Origin: Pleurodeles waltl
Lineage: Eukaryota; Chordata; Amphibia; Caudata; Salamandridae
Length of the DNA: 64,000 nucleotides
Direction of reading: 5' to 3'
Assembly: GCF_031143425.1 (NCBI RefSeq)
Contig: NC_090450.1
Span: 219,429,442 to 219,493,441, forward strand
A program made the position numbers and the translations under genes. This document shows positions 23,230 through 35,100 of the stretch, in pieces (position 1 is the first letter of the stretch; each line of letters starts with the position of its first letter). The notes under the pieces were generated by a model that had not been told where the DNA came from, did no database searches, and saw only the letters and a list, made by a program, of their open reading frames with translations.

Positions 23230-25020
23230 CACACCATGCATACTCCACTTTACTCTGCACTGCACCAATCCACACCACTGCACCCTACTCTGCATCACTC
23301 CACTTTGCCCCACTCCAGGCCACTGCACTGTGGGACACTGCACTCTTCTCCACTCTATGCTACTGCACTCCATGCTACTTTCCCACTACGCCTCTCTACT
23401 CTACTCCGTACCACTCTACTCTATGCCAATGCACTTTATGCCTCTCTACACCACTGCGCTCGGCATATCTGAATGCTATGCCACTCCAGCCTAGGCAACA
23501 CCAATCTAGTCCGCACATCTCCACTCTATGCCACTCTGCAACACTGCACTGTACGCCCCTGCACTCTATGAGAATACACTTTATGCTAATGCACTTTACT
23601 CTGTAACACTCAACTCTATGTCGATGAACTCTACATCAATACACTGTACATCACTCTATTCTACTCTATGCCATGGCACTCTACACCACTGTACTCTATG
23701 TCATCACACTCTATTCCACTCTATGCAATTCCACTCAACTCTGAAACAACCTACTTTACGCCACTGCACTCTGCGCCACTGCATTCTATGCCACCACACT
23801 CTACACTAAACCCCTCCAGTCTATGCGCCTGCACTCTACTCTGAAACAATCTATTCTATGCCACTGCACTCTCTGCCACTCTTCCCCACTGCACTCTTCT
23901 ATGCCACCACACTCTACACTAAACCCCTCCAGTCTATGCGCCTGCACTCTACTCTGAAACAATCTATTCTATGCCACTGCACTCTCTGCCACTCTTCACC
24001 ACTGCACTCTAAACCACGGCCCCTACTTCAATGCACTCTATGCCAAGGCACTCTAAATAACTGTACTACACGGCAATGCACTCTGACACTCTACTCGGCA
24101 AAACTGCACTGGTCGCCACTATACTCAATACCACTCTACTCTGTACTACTGCATTCTGCACCAATACACTCTATTCCACTGCACTCTATACCACTCTACT
24201 CTGCATAAATCCACTCTACGTCACTGCATTTTACAGCACTATACTCTGCACTCCAGCATGCTACACTACTCTACTCTGCACCACTCTACACCACTGCACT
24301 CTGTGCCACTCAAGTCTACTCTGCACTGTATGCCACTGCACCACTCTACAATACTGCACTCTCTGCCACTCTATTGTATGCTACTGTACTCCACTGCATT
24401 CTATGCCTCTCTACTCTGCCCTATGCCACTCTATGCCACTACACTCTACACCAATGTACTCTAAACAACTACACTGTACGTCACTGCCCTTCACTCTGCA
24501 CTACTATACTCTACGCCACTGCTGTCTGTACCACTCTACACCACTGCACTGACACTCTTCTCTGCAACATTGCACTCTCCGCCACAGTACACTACAGCAG
24601 TCTACTCTGTACTACTGCATTCTAGGCCACTGCACTCTATGCCACTGCACTCTACAGCCCTATACTCTACTCTGCACTGCACCACTCTTCACTACTCCAC
24701 TCTGCACCATTCTACGCCACTGCACTCTATGCCACGCGAGTCTACTCTGCACTCTATGCCACTGCACCATTCCGCACTACTGCACTCTCTACCACTATAT
24801 TCTATGCCACTCTACTCCACTGCACTCTGTGCCACTCTACTCTGCCCCATGCCACTCCATGCCACTGTACTCTAAACCACTGCACTCTAAACCACTGCAC
24901 TCTATGCAATGCACTCTATACAACTCCACTGTACCCCACTGCACTCTACTCTGCACCACTGTGCTGTGTGCCACTGCTCCTATGCCACTCTACTCCACTC
25001 TACACCACTATACCACTAAC
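23230..25020. repeat. Degenerate 'ccactgcactctatgc' satellite, ~1.8 kb
   Basis: The tract is built from short words (ccact, gcact, ctctatgc, ctctac) repeated with a loose 10-15-base rhythm and heavy drift. On the plus strand it holds long stop-poor frames of up to 158 codons in more than one phase, all rich in His, Ser, Leu, Tyr and Thr. This is expected from the composition and is not evidence of a gene. The boundaries are sharp on both sides. Confidence 0.85.
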
Positions 25021-25510
25021 TTTTAGCCATGTTGAACAGCAGCCATTGTTGGTTAGTACTACAACTGTGAATGTGTCAGTCCTTATTTCAAACATGCACT
25101 ATACACATCATATTATAGGCTGCTACAAAATGCGCAAATACATTTTGGTTAAATAAAAAAAAGTCAATATAAAATACAGATTTTAATAACATAGTTTATA
25201 CCTACTACTAACATTTTTTTGTAACAGTCAAATACAACCACAGATTCCACAGCTCACCTCGGAACACCCTTACAGTACCTCTCTAAAAGAAAATATCTTT
25301 GCCATCAGAAGACTCATTTGATTAAAATCAATGCAGATTTCCAAGCCCCTTTACATTTGCAGATTTACCAGTTACTGCACATTTGTATTTCTCTAGGGAA
25401 GGAGACACCCTGGCAAGAATGCCTCTTGCTTATCTTTCTGCCTCTCCCTCCGTCAGAGCACAGGAGACTCCCTACATTTCAATCCAGCTGGAGAAACTGA
25501 TCTGTCCTAA
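25021..25510. other. Non-coding spacer
   Basis: AT-rich sequence between the satellite and the TTAA of the second piggyBac element. No gene or repeat structure seen. Confidence 0.6.
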
Positions 25511-25524
25511 TTAACCCGTTCTGT

Positions 25525-25909
25525 GCCTTGGACGAGATGACCTCGTCCAAGGCTACAGTTCCTGTGTGCCTTGGACAAGGTCACCTCGTCCAAGGCATGG
25601 GAACTTGGGGGAGCGCTAGCGTGCCCCCCCTGTGCACCCCCCCCGACCCCCCGGCAATCTGATGACGTCAGCTCGCGCACAGCGCGCTGACGTCATCAAG
25701 TGTTGCAGGACGCGCTGGAAGCCATTCGGTTCCAGCGCGTCGAGGGGAAAGGAACCAGCAAGGTGAGTCCTTTCCTTTTTTTGGGTTTTGGGGGGGGGGA
25801 AACAGACACGGGGGAAAGGAAAGGGTTTTTCCTTTCCCCCTGTGCCTGTTTTCACTAGATTCCTGCTCCACGATCGCGGGCAGGGTTTGCGATCGTGGAG
25901 CAGGAATCT
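25525..25909. repeat. Hairpin chain of the transposase-bearing piggyBac copy
   Basis: Inverted repeats lie at 25525-25553, 25568-25596, 25661-25697, 25709-25741, 25801-25850 and 25859-25909. They occupy the same order as those at 1971-2388 but differ in arm sequence, with the change made on both arms. The 25661-25697 hairpin contains TGACGTCA twice (25663-25670 and 25688-25695). Confidence 0.8.
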
Positions 25910-26705
25910 CCACTAGCCGCCAGGGATTTTTAGAGGCCTGTTTATTTTGGGGGCGACCCCATTTTTTTTTTTTGTATTTCGCCCCCCCCCCCCCCTCCCC
26001 GGGGGCAGATCGCCTTTTTTTCGGCCGATCTGCCCCCGGGGCGAAATCCACTAGACACCAGGGATTTATTTGTAAAGAAAAGTTTCTTTTGGGGGCGACC
26101 CCTTAGGCCCCTGGGGGGCTATTTTTTTTAGTATTTGGCCCCCCCCCCGGGGGCAGATCGCCGATTTTTTGGCTGATCTGCCCCCAAAGGGGGGGGGAAG
26201 CGAAATCCACTAGACACCAGGGATTTTGTTTTTATTGTTTATTTTGGGGGCAACCCCTTGGGCAAGGGTCACTCCCCTGGGGGGCTATTTTTCTTTCCTG
26301 TTTCGGCCCCCCGATGGCAGACCAGCCATTTTTGTGGACGATCTGGCCCCCGGGTGGGTGGAAGCACACTAGGCGCCAGGGATTGTGTGGTGTGTGTCTG
26401 TGTGTGGTGGGTGTATGGGGGCACCCCTTGGGCAACGTTCGCACCCCTAAAGTGGGGAAAGTTCGTATTGCCCATCTCTTTTTGCAGGCCCATCTGCCCC
26501 CAAGGAGGGCAAAAACCACCAATACGCCAGGGACTTTTTTTTTCTTTCTTTTTTGTGCTGGGGTTGCCCCCTTTGGGAAGGGTCGCCCCCTGAAGGGGGC
26601 ACAGAGGTGTTGCCCATTTCTGCCCCCCTTGGGGGCAGATTGGCCAAGTTTTTTACGCCCATCTACCCCCGAGGGGGGCAGGATCCACTTAGGTACCAGG
26701 GAAAA
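25910..26705. repeat. Short GC-rich repeat block related to the 375-bp satellite
   Basis: The phrase 'ctagacaccaggga' and variants recur near 25912, 26050, 26208, 26370, 26515 and 26692, that is every 140-175 bases. Between them lie 'ggggcgacccc' and 'gggggcagat...ctgccccc' hairpins like those in the half-units of the array at 2389-9624. This is a short, diverged version of that satellite, apparently the unexpanded state. Confidence 0.75.
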
Positions 26706-26794
26706 CTTCTAAGTTCTTGGTGGTGGGGTGTTTGTCAACTGGCGAAGTATTTGTATTTGTGATTATAACAATTTATTTCTTCTTTTTCTTCTAG

Positions 26795-27228
26795 TTCAAT
26801 GCTTTTGCTTCCTTTGCTGTGGATCCTTGCGGTTTTGGCAGTAGTTGTCCTGCGGTTTGCATAGTTGCATGTTTTAGGTAAGTGAAAGCAATTTACTGCA
26901 AAGGAGTATTGTTGACATGCATGAATGACATGTTTGTAGGTGGTGTACTAAATGCAGTATTGTGTATTTGACATTGTCCTTAGATTTGAGCACAGTGATA
27001 TTTGTGTTGTCATATGTCTAATTTGCTTTTTTCTTTTTTCTTTTTAGTGATATATCATTGGTGATTGCTGTGTCTGTGCAGAGTAGTTGCTTGGTGAGTA
27101 GCTTTTTCAGGCAAGTGAGTGGTATAGTTTTTTGTAGTACATAACTCTTTCTGATAAAGCTAAACTTTGTTTATTACTTATTTTAGTGCTAGTTGTTGTT
27201 GGCAATCCATTTGTTGTTAGTGAGGATC
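26795..27228 (+). promoter_or_regulatory. Probable spliced 5' leader of the transposase gene
   Basis: Three candidate exons precede the start codon. A pyrimidine tract with AG at 26793-26794 opens exon 26795-26877, which closes on GTAAGTG. A second tract with AG at 27046-27047 opens exon 27048-27093, which closes on GTGAGTAG. A third acceptor, ttttag at 27181-27186, opens the exon that carries the ATG at 27229. All three consensus sites are good, but no transcript evidence is available. Confidence 0.4.
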
Positions 27229-29007
27229 ATGGCTAGCCACAGAGTGACCGCTCAGTAGGTTGTTCGCATGCTCCTTGAGTCGTCTTTAGACCATGATTAC
27301 GACACTGACTCTGCATCTGAGGCAAAGGAGGAAGCAGGAGATTCTGGAAGTGAGTTTTCTGTCCGAGAGTATTCTTCTGATGAGGAAGCTACTCTCAGTG
27401 CAGATGAAGGGCCTGTGTTAGAGGAGGACATTGATGTGCCAAGAGTGCAGCAGCCTGGGGCTGAAGGATTTCCCATTAGAAGACCTGACACCTGGATTGC
27501 CCCAAAAATGGAGCAGCCACAGTTACCTGCATTTACTGGTCTCCCAGGGAGTAGAGTTAATACGGAAAACGTTTTGCCTGTCCATTTCTTTCACTTGTTT
27601 ATGGACAATGTATTTTTGGAAGAGATTGTGGAGCAGAGCAATATTTGGGAGACAATGCTGCCAGACTTAAGCCTCAGTCTAGAGCTACTCAGTGGGTTCC
27701 CACATATCTGGAAGAGATGAAAAGGTTTTTAGGTTTGACTTTTTTGATGGGGTTGATCAGGAAGCCGTCACTGGCTTCTTATTGGTCTACTAGTCCCTTG
27801 ATGGCAACGGCTATATTTCCTGCAACTATGACACGTAATCGGTATTTGCTTCTTCTTCGTATGCTGCATTTTGTAGACAATGCTTTAGCCTTGCCACGAG
27901 ATCACCCTGATTGTGACCGTCTTTTTAAGATTAGGCCTGTCCTTGATCATTTTGGGGATCGGTTTTCAGAGGTCTATGTTCCAGGCAAAGAGATAAGTGT
28001 GGACGAGTCTTTGGTCGTTTTCAAGGGGCGTTTAGTTTTTAAGCAGTACATTCCTAGTAAGAGGGCACGGTATGGGATTAAATTGTATCTACTGTCAGAA
28101 AGCAGTACAGGATATGTGTATAATTTCCGGGTCTACACTGGTAGGGATTCCAGTATTGACCCTCCTGGTTGTCCGGCCACTTTTGGAGTTAGCGAAAAAA
28201 TTGTGTGGGAACTTGCTAGACAGCTGTTTTACAAAGCTCACCATTTGTACGTAGATAATTTCTACACTGGAATGCAGTTGTTCAAGGAGTTGTTTAGAGT
28301 GGACACTGTTGCTTGTGGCACAATCCATTCTAACCGGAAAGGCTATCCAAGGGAGCTTGTCTGTAAAAAAACTTGAGAGGGGACAGTGCAGTGCCTTGCG
28401 GAATAATGAGCTGCTAGCTATGAAATTTTCAGACAGGAGGGATGTGTACATGCTATCTACCATCCATGATAAGAGTACTTCCCCTTTGGCTGTTTGGGGT
28501 CAGGTTGCGGAAGTGCGCAAACCTGCGTGCATTTTGGACTACAATAGGCACATGGGTGGTGTTGATAGAGTAGTTCAGAGGTTGGAACCTTACACTGCTC
28601 TTCGTAAGTCTTATGTGTGGTATAAAAAGTTGGCCCTACATTTATTTCATTTGGCAACTTTTAATGCCTTTATTGTATACAAGGATTGTTCACCAGAGTC
28701 AAGGATGACATTTGTTAAATTTCAGGAGTCGGTGATAGAAAGCCTTTTTGTGGTGGAACCGGCAAGAGTTCCTAGAGTAGAAGTGGTGGAGGATGAGGCT
28801 AGATTGAAAGATCGGCACTTTAAAGACCACATTCCTCCCACTCCCAAAAAACACTTGCCCACAAAGAAATGTAGAGTATGTGCCCGGAGATTAATCCGGA
28901 GAGAGAGACGGATGTACTGCCCCGAATGCCCTTCAAAGCCTGGGCTGTGTGTGCCCAGCTGTTATAGAAGTTACCATACAAAAAAAACCTTCTGGGAAAT
29001 ACGGTGA
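27229..29007 (+). pseudogene. piggyBac transposase (PGBD4-like), three lesions
   Basis: The product is a DDD-type cut-and-paste transposase of about 590 residues, close to the usual length of this family. The N terminus is acidic (EEAGDSGSEFSV). The DDE_Tnp_1_7 core keeps its catalytic contexts: VDESLVVFKGR, YVDNFYTGMQLF and NRHMGGVDRVVQ. The C terminus is a Cys/His-rich finger (KKCRVCARRL...YCPECP...CVPSCY). The ATG at 27229 is followed in frame by TAG at 27256-27258, and a second in-frame ATG lies at 27268. The frame shifts near 27640-27655 (after EQSNIW), then again at the seven-A run 28365-28371, where one extra A moves the reading frame. The stop at 29005-29007 closes the original frame. 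Apart from these lesions the three pieces join without gaps, so inactivation looks recent, or part of it could be sequencing error in the homopolymer. It probably acted on both piggyBac elements here. Confidence 0.85.
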
Positions 29008-29148
29008 GCGTAAGCTGTCTGTTTTATATTTTCATATGTTTCACGGTTGGCATCTCTGTCATGTATTTAGTTAGAGCTTTTGTGTTTGTAATTTTGTGCT
29101 TATTTTATAATTAGTGGTTTCTTTGTTGTTTATAAACAAAAAAAAAGT
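29008..29148. other. 3' flank of the transposase
   Basis: AT-rich sequence with possible polyadenylation context. Nothing else seen. Confidence 0.4.
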
Positions 29149-29440
29149 GATGGCGGTGTGCGTGGGGTGGCGCTTGGCTGGCGGTGTGCTTGGGGTGGGG
29201 CTTGGCTGGCGGTGTGCTTGGGGTGGGGCTTGGCTGGCGGTGTGCGTGGGGTGGGGCTTGGCTGGTGGTGTGCGTGGGGTGGAGCTTGGAAGGCGGTGTG
29301 CTTGGGGTGGGGCTTAGCTGGCGGTGTGCTTGGGGTGGCACTTGGCTGGCAGTGTGCGTGGGGTGGGGCTTGGAAGGCGGTGTGCTTGGGGTGGGGCTTG
29401 GCTGGCTGTGTGCTTGGGGTGGCGCTTGGCTGTCGATGCC
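29149..29440. repeat. 28-bp minisatellite, about 10 copies
   Basis: The unit is close to 'ggcggtgtgcttggggtgg' followed by 'ggcttggct', with C/T and G/A variants. Because 28 is not a multiple of three, open frames in every phase spell repeats of Gly, Trp, Val and Ala; they are not genes. Confidence 0.9.
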
Positions 29441-30079
29441 AGCCAAACGCCAGTCCACACTCCCATCAGCTGGTGTGATTCTTGTATCAGGCATGTGGGC
29501 GTATGTAAGTGATGGGCCCTTGAGTGGCGTGGTCTGTCAATATGAGTGTTGTAATGTGCTGGGCCCGTGGCTGGCGGTGTGAATGGTCTTGTGCATGTCA
29601 TGTATGAAAGGTGTGTGAATGGACTGTAAAGCGGTTGGTGCCTTGTCGCGGCTTTACAGCTCACGAGCTGTGAGTCATTGGTTCAGTTTTTTGCATTTCA
29701 GTTATTAACAGTGCATTTCATTTTTGTGAAATCTCTTGTTAATAAAATTTATCCACTGAACCATCACTCACCCTTGTGCCAAATCCAACCAGTATGTGTG
29801 GTAAAAATGACAAAACCTGCTCCGCTGTAATCAGGCGTCGCAGCACACCTGTGAGACGCTGGGTGCCTCGGGTGGGACTCCGATGATGAAGCATGCCACC
29901 AACTTGGTTAGTGGGTGAGAGGTCTTTTTCATATAACCTAAGTGTGTTTCTTTTCACAATTTTAGTGTTTGGCACATCACGGACGTATGTGCACACATCA
30001 AAATTATATATTACAAAAATACCTGTGTCTGGGAGGGAGGGCCCACCTATGTTTTTGGTCCTGGGTGCGGCCTTCATCT

Positions 30080-30330
30080 AGGGAAACCTACAAAACCCAG
30101 ACATTTTTTTAAACTAGACACCCCAAGGAGTCCAGGGAGGTGTGGCTTGCGTGGCTCCCCCAACATTTTCTTACCCAGACTCCTCTGTAAACCTCAAAAT
30201 GTGCTTAAAAAAGCATATTTTCCTGACTTTTCTTAGTAGGATCACCGCTCCAGCACAAAATTCCTACTCCCCAGTTTTCCCCTCAGTCTCCCAAGTAAAA
30301 TGACACCTCACTTATGTGGGTCCCCAAAGC
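30080..30330 (-). repeat. Inverted, diverged copy of the 373-bp unit
   Basis: Read on the minus strand, 'acccacataagtgaggtgtc' and 'gaggtttacagaggagtctgggtaag' match the direct unit's 'acccacacaagtgaggtatc' and 'gaggtttgcaaaggattctgggtaac'. It faces the direct copy at 30430-30837, so the two could fold together. It is more diverged than the direct copies. Confidence 0.65.
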
Positions 30331-30419
30331 AGAGTCCGTCTAAAGATGTATAAAAGAATATGTCCTTATAAACTCGCTGTGCTATCCCTTCTATCTCTAC
30401 AAGTTTTGGGCCGTATTCT

Positions 30420-30837
30420 GTTGCAGGCACCTGGCCCACCCACACAAGTGAGGTATCATTTTTATCGGGAGACTTGGGGGAACGCTCGGTGGAAGGAAAT
30501 TTGTGGCTCCTCTCAGATTCCAGAACTTTCTGCCACAGAAATGTGAGGAAAATTTGTTTTTTTAGCCAAATTTTGAGGTTTGCAAAGGAATCTGGGTAAC
30601 AGAACCTGGTCAGAGCCCCACAAGTCACCCCATCTTGAATTCCCCTAGGTCTCTAGTTTTAAAAAATGCACAGGTTTGGTAGGTTTCCCTAGGTGCCGGC
30701 TGAGTTAGAGGCCAAGATCTGCAGGTAGGCACTTTGCAAAAAACACCTCTGATTTCTTTAAAAAAATGTGATGTGTCCATGTTGCGTTTTGGGGCGTTTC
30801 CTATCGCGGGCGATTTTATTGGGAGACTTAGGGGAAC
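30420..30837 (+). repeat. About 1.2 direct copies of the 373-bp unit
   Basis: This segment matches the units of the 9625-14663 array, including 'cacacaagtgaggtatcatttttatcgggagac' and 'ctctagtttt'. It ends at the same junction ('ggggaac' then 'atagattagc') as the array in the giant element. Confidence 0.85.
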
Positions 30838-31907
30838 ATAGATTAGCAAAACAAGTGTTATTGCCCCTTGTCTTTCTCTACATTTTTTCCTTCCAAATAT
30901 AAGAGAGTGTGTAAAAAAGACATCTATTTGAGAAATGCCCCGTAATTCACATGCTAATATGGTCACCCCGGAATTCAGAGATGTGCAAATAACCACTGCT
31001 CCTCGACACCTTATCTTGTGCCCTTTTTGGAAATACAAAGGTTTTCTTGATAGCTATTTTTCACTCTTTATATTTCAGCAAATGAATAGCTGTATACCCG
31101 GTATAGAAGGAAAACACACTGCAGGGTGCAGCTCATTTATTGGCTATGGGTACCTAGGGTTCTTGTTGAACCTACAAGCCCTATATATCCCCGCAACCAG
31201 AGGAGTCCAGCAGACGTAACGGTATATTGCTTTTGAAAATTTGACATTGCAGGAAAAAGTTACAGAGTAAAACGTGGAGAAAAATGTATTTTTTTTCACC
31301 TCAATTTCAACATTTTACTTTTTCAGTTTTTATTTTCTGTAGGAAACCCTTGTAGGATCTACACAAATTACCCCTTGCTGAATTCAGTATATTGTCTACT
31401 TTTCAGAAATCATGCGGGTTCTGGGATCCAGCATTGGTTTCATGCCCATTTCTGTCACTGACTGGAAGGAGGCTGAAAGCACAAAAAAATCGTAAAAATG
31501 GGGTATGTCTCAGTAAAATGCCAACATTGTGTTGAAAAATTGGGTTTTCTGATTCAAGTCTGCCTGTTCCTGAAAGCTGGGAAGCTGGTGATTTTAGCAC
31601 CGCAAACCCTTTGTTGATGCCATTTTCAGGGAAAAAACCACAAGCCTTCTTCTGCAGCCCCTTTTTCCCATTTTTTTTAAATAAAACGAAATTTGCACTG
31701 TATTTTGGCTAATTTCTTGGCCTCCTTCTTGGGAACCTACAAAGTCTGGGTACCTCTAGAATTCCTAGGATGTTTGAAAAAATTGATGCAAATTTGGCGT
31801 GGGTAGCTTATGTGAACAAAAAGTTAAGAGGGCCTAAGCGCTGACTGCCCCAAATAGCCAAAAAAAGGCTCGGCACAGGAGGGGGAAAAAGCCTGGCAGC
31901 AAAGCGG
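30838..31907 (+). mobile_element. piggyBac 3' terminal region, duplication copy A
   Basis: Homologous throughout to 14664-15732 and 39481-40558, and terminates at the TTAA at 31908. It is non-coding. Confidence 0.85.
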
Positions 31908-31911
31908 TTAA

Positions 31912-34900
31912 TCTTTCAACCTCATTATCTATATAGGTAATTGGAAAGAAAGCAACATACTTTTTCTTGGAGTTTCCTATAGCAGGATTTTAGTACAAGG
32001 GCGTTAGAGCACTTTACAACAGAACTAGAGATGTTACATATTCTTGATTTGTTTAATTTAGGCACAAGGAGATTAAGTAATTTGCCAAAAGTCACACAAT
32101 ATTGATCATAAATCCGATTGGAACCAGGTTCCCCACATTCCAACCTCATCCATTTTATCGCTTAATGCCCTGATTTATAGTTTTGATACCCAGGGCGCTC
32201 TGTCACAAAGCTGACAGAGTATACTCTCTTCCAAACCCTAGGTCCGCACTCGTCAATTGGCGATAGAGCGACCTTAAATGTTCCTTCGACAGAAACCTCA
32301 TCGGAATCATTGGCAGAAAGCTTCCTCCAATGACTTGAATGAGTAGAGGGCATCTAAGGATGAACATTACCCAGCCCACCCTATTTAGAGTGGACAGTGT
32401 ACTGTCTTTTTTCCCTATCTATCTCTATCAGTAAAACCATGGTGATGAGGTAAAAAAAACAAATCATTGACACCTACGCCCTGGGAAAAAGCTCTCAGGA
32501 AGTGGGGATTAATATTTTTTTTTTTGCTGCTGTTGTTTTTCAGCAACAAGCTCCCTCTTTAGGAGTTTGTTTCCGAAAAACAGAAACTTTGGAAACTGCT
32601 GATGACTGGACGTATATTTAAAGTAAGCAATGTGAAATTAGTTTATTTCAACGTACAGAGATGACTGGCCAGCGGTCATCTCTAAATTCGGAGGACAGTG
32701 GTCCGTCAGGGAAGTGTAGGTAATGTTGTCTGCCACTGTGACTGATGGAGTATCGTTGGTCTGGACATAAATCAGTTACTTAAAAATAACACCTCTGTTG
32801 CACCCTGGAAAATTTTATATTGGTTTATTGGATTGTACTTTTAAGGTAGAATATGCTGGTGTAATTACAATGTTATGGAGGTCTATAGGAAGTGAAGAGC
32901 AGAACGAGTGAAGGGGTAGGAACGGCTGGAAGTCGCTTCTATTCCTTGTGGGTTTTCTTTACACATGATATAAAGTTGGAGTCAAGTGATTCGTCGATGC
33001 TTGATAATTTAGCTTCACATCCCAAGCAACAATTGGCGGTGAGGATGACTGGAGCTTACTAAATCACGTACGCTTCCTGGTTAAGATCTGTGTCATTTAA
33101 ACCCTCTGAGGAAGTTGGAAGCTAGTATGTTGAAGACCTCTCTTCGCTTCTCTTACCTCCTGATTGGAGAAGGTGATTTTTGTGGCAAGGTACTGTGTTT
33201 TTTATTATTTCATTACACCTCTTACCCAGTGACTGATGGAGTGCCTGTTATGAGTTTGTGCACATGACCAGGGTGCTCTACCTGCATGGCTCATGATTTT
33301 CCTCATGAGAGGGTTGCCATTCTTCAACTTGTTACATCACTCCTTGGAGACAAGGGCATTCCTGCGTCAGCCTTGTACCTTATTTCTTTTGGATATCAGC
33401 GCACGTTGCATACATATTTATGCATTAGCCATCTTGACATGGCAACTCCTGCATTTAGCAAAGGGTCACCTTAAGTTGCTTCAGGGGCCGGAGTGGTGGG
33501 GGCCATCAAGGTGAGAGACTGGGCACTCCATCCACAGTATTATGCAGGCACTAGACGTGGTATGATATAATCGGGGTACCACAATGGGAGCTTAAAATCA
33601 CCCCAGGATTGAGAAGCCACCTCTTTGTTTTTCGACCATATGAGTCCATGAATGAGGATGCAGACACATCTATCAGGCGCCTAGGAGCCGCTTTGCGAAA
33701 CATTCACCAACCCTCACCTGATGCAAGAGATGGAAATTTTCACAGAAAGAAGGGGGACACCCAACAAATTTGGCTATTTTGCTTGTTGACCTCTTGATGG
33801 GGTAATGAGCATCTGGTGCATAGGTCTGGAGGGAGATGGTGCTGATGTGCTGGTGGTCCTGGACCTATCAGCCCAAACCTGGGTTGCCTGGTATTGATTA
33901 TTGATGGAGATGTCGCCTGAAGGCTGGTCAGGCCCCAGGTGCCCAGGCAAGGACATTGTGTTATGCGTTTTCCTAGTGTTCTGTGGGTTTGCATTAATTT
34001 CCATGTCATTTTTCATCCCTCACCTACTCAAGGAGGGAGTTTGTAGAAGTGAATGTTGATGGCGTTATTTACCTCTGACTCTTATAGAGAACAGAAATAG
34101 TTGGTGCCAGATATCTATCTGCCCCTTTGGAAGATGTAAATAGATGATGCTTTGCTGTCCACAATGTGACCTTTGTAGAGCATGCAACTGGGGAGTTGAT
34201 TTTCAGCACTGAACTGCGTACCACTGCTGAGTCATGGCGGAAATTATGTTGGCCTTACTTATTGCCAAGTGTCACTTGCTGTACAATCTGAATGATGCAT
34301 TTACTTGCTTTCCATATCACTGATGTAAGTAACTGCCTTCCATTCCTGAGTTGGATGTTAATAGATTAAATAGCTATGTCTTGGTAGAACACACACCTGG
34401 ATGCCTGACTCCTACTTCTCGTTAAGTAATGAGATGTAGTGGTGAGCTGAATGGTGTTCCTCGCTGCAGTATGGAGTTAGCGATTGGCACGTTGTGACCC
34501 CACCATGTTTTGGGAGCTAATTTGAATGTACTCCAATAGAATGTTCATACATTTGTGGTAAAAGGCACATTATTTTCAGTCACAGCACAATTATTCTGTA
34601 CTTACATTTCACACCTTTCTCCATTACTGCTGAGTTATGGGGCCTTCATTTTCGGAAATAGGCCAATCTTATTGTCCTGTTGGAAGTCTTTCTGCCTACA
34701 TTCCTCAATGATTGTCACACCGGATTACATTAACACCCACATTGTTTAGTAAACTTTATTTGGCTGGGAACTTTCAACATTGGTACTGTCTTCGGTTATC
34801 ATTTTCACACTTTGAAAACCTGAGGCTTGTGTTTCAGTACTTGAAAATGATTTCCTGTTTTTGGCATTTATTTCTATTTTTCAGATTATCATGGTTTCTA

Positions 34901-35100
34901 GTCAGATGTTCAACCAACCCAATGTATTTTTGCAGACACATTGTAAGCCTCCCTTAATGTGTAATTGCTCAGAACGTTTGAGATTTACAATTTGGTGATT
35001 AGTGGTAAGAATGTTTGTGCTAAATGCAAACTGGCTTTATTATTTATCTTCATTGGAAAAGCTACTTTTGAGATTTTAGACAATCTGCAGCCCATTTCAG
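31912..35100. other. Non-coding part of duplication copy A
   Basis: About 3.2 kb without recognisable coding sequence. It contains scattered short frames of 60-90 codons, many of them present also in copy B because of the duplication. No terminal repeats or known domains were found, so its original nature is unknown. Confidence 0.55.

Larger units (their letters stand above)
25511..31911 (+). mobile_element. piggyBac element with damaged transposase (6.4 kb)
   Basis: TTAA occurs at 25511-25514 and 31908-31911. The left end reads CCCGTTCTGTGCC and the inverted right end CCGCTTTGCTGCC, the same termini as the 13.8-kb element with a few substitutions. In order it holds a hairpin chain (25525-25909), a short GC-rich repeat block (to about 26700), a probable spliced leader (26795-27228), a transposase pseudogene (27229-29007), a 28-bp minisatellite (29149-29440), an inverted then a direct copy of the 373-bp unit, and the conserved 3' terminus (30838-31907). 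It is the coding-type relative of the giant element and was probably autonomous before the transposase was broken. Its 3' part is also the left part of the tandem duplication. Confidence 0.88.

Noticed and set aside
23182..25026. Possible long His/Ser/Leu/Tyr-rich protein
   Set aside because: Open phases arise from the short-word composition, overlap in different frames and have no start context or domain.
29114..29582. Gly/Trp/Val-rich frames of 62-132 codons
   Set aside because: They are translations of the 28-bp minisatellite in all three phases.
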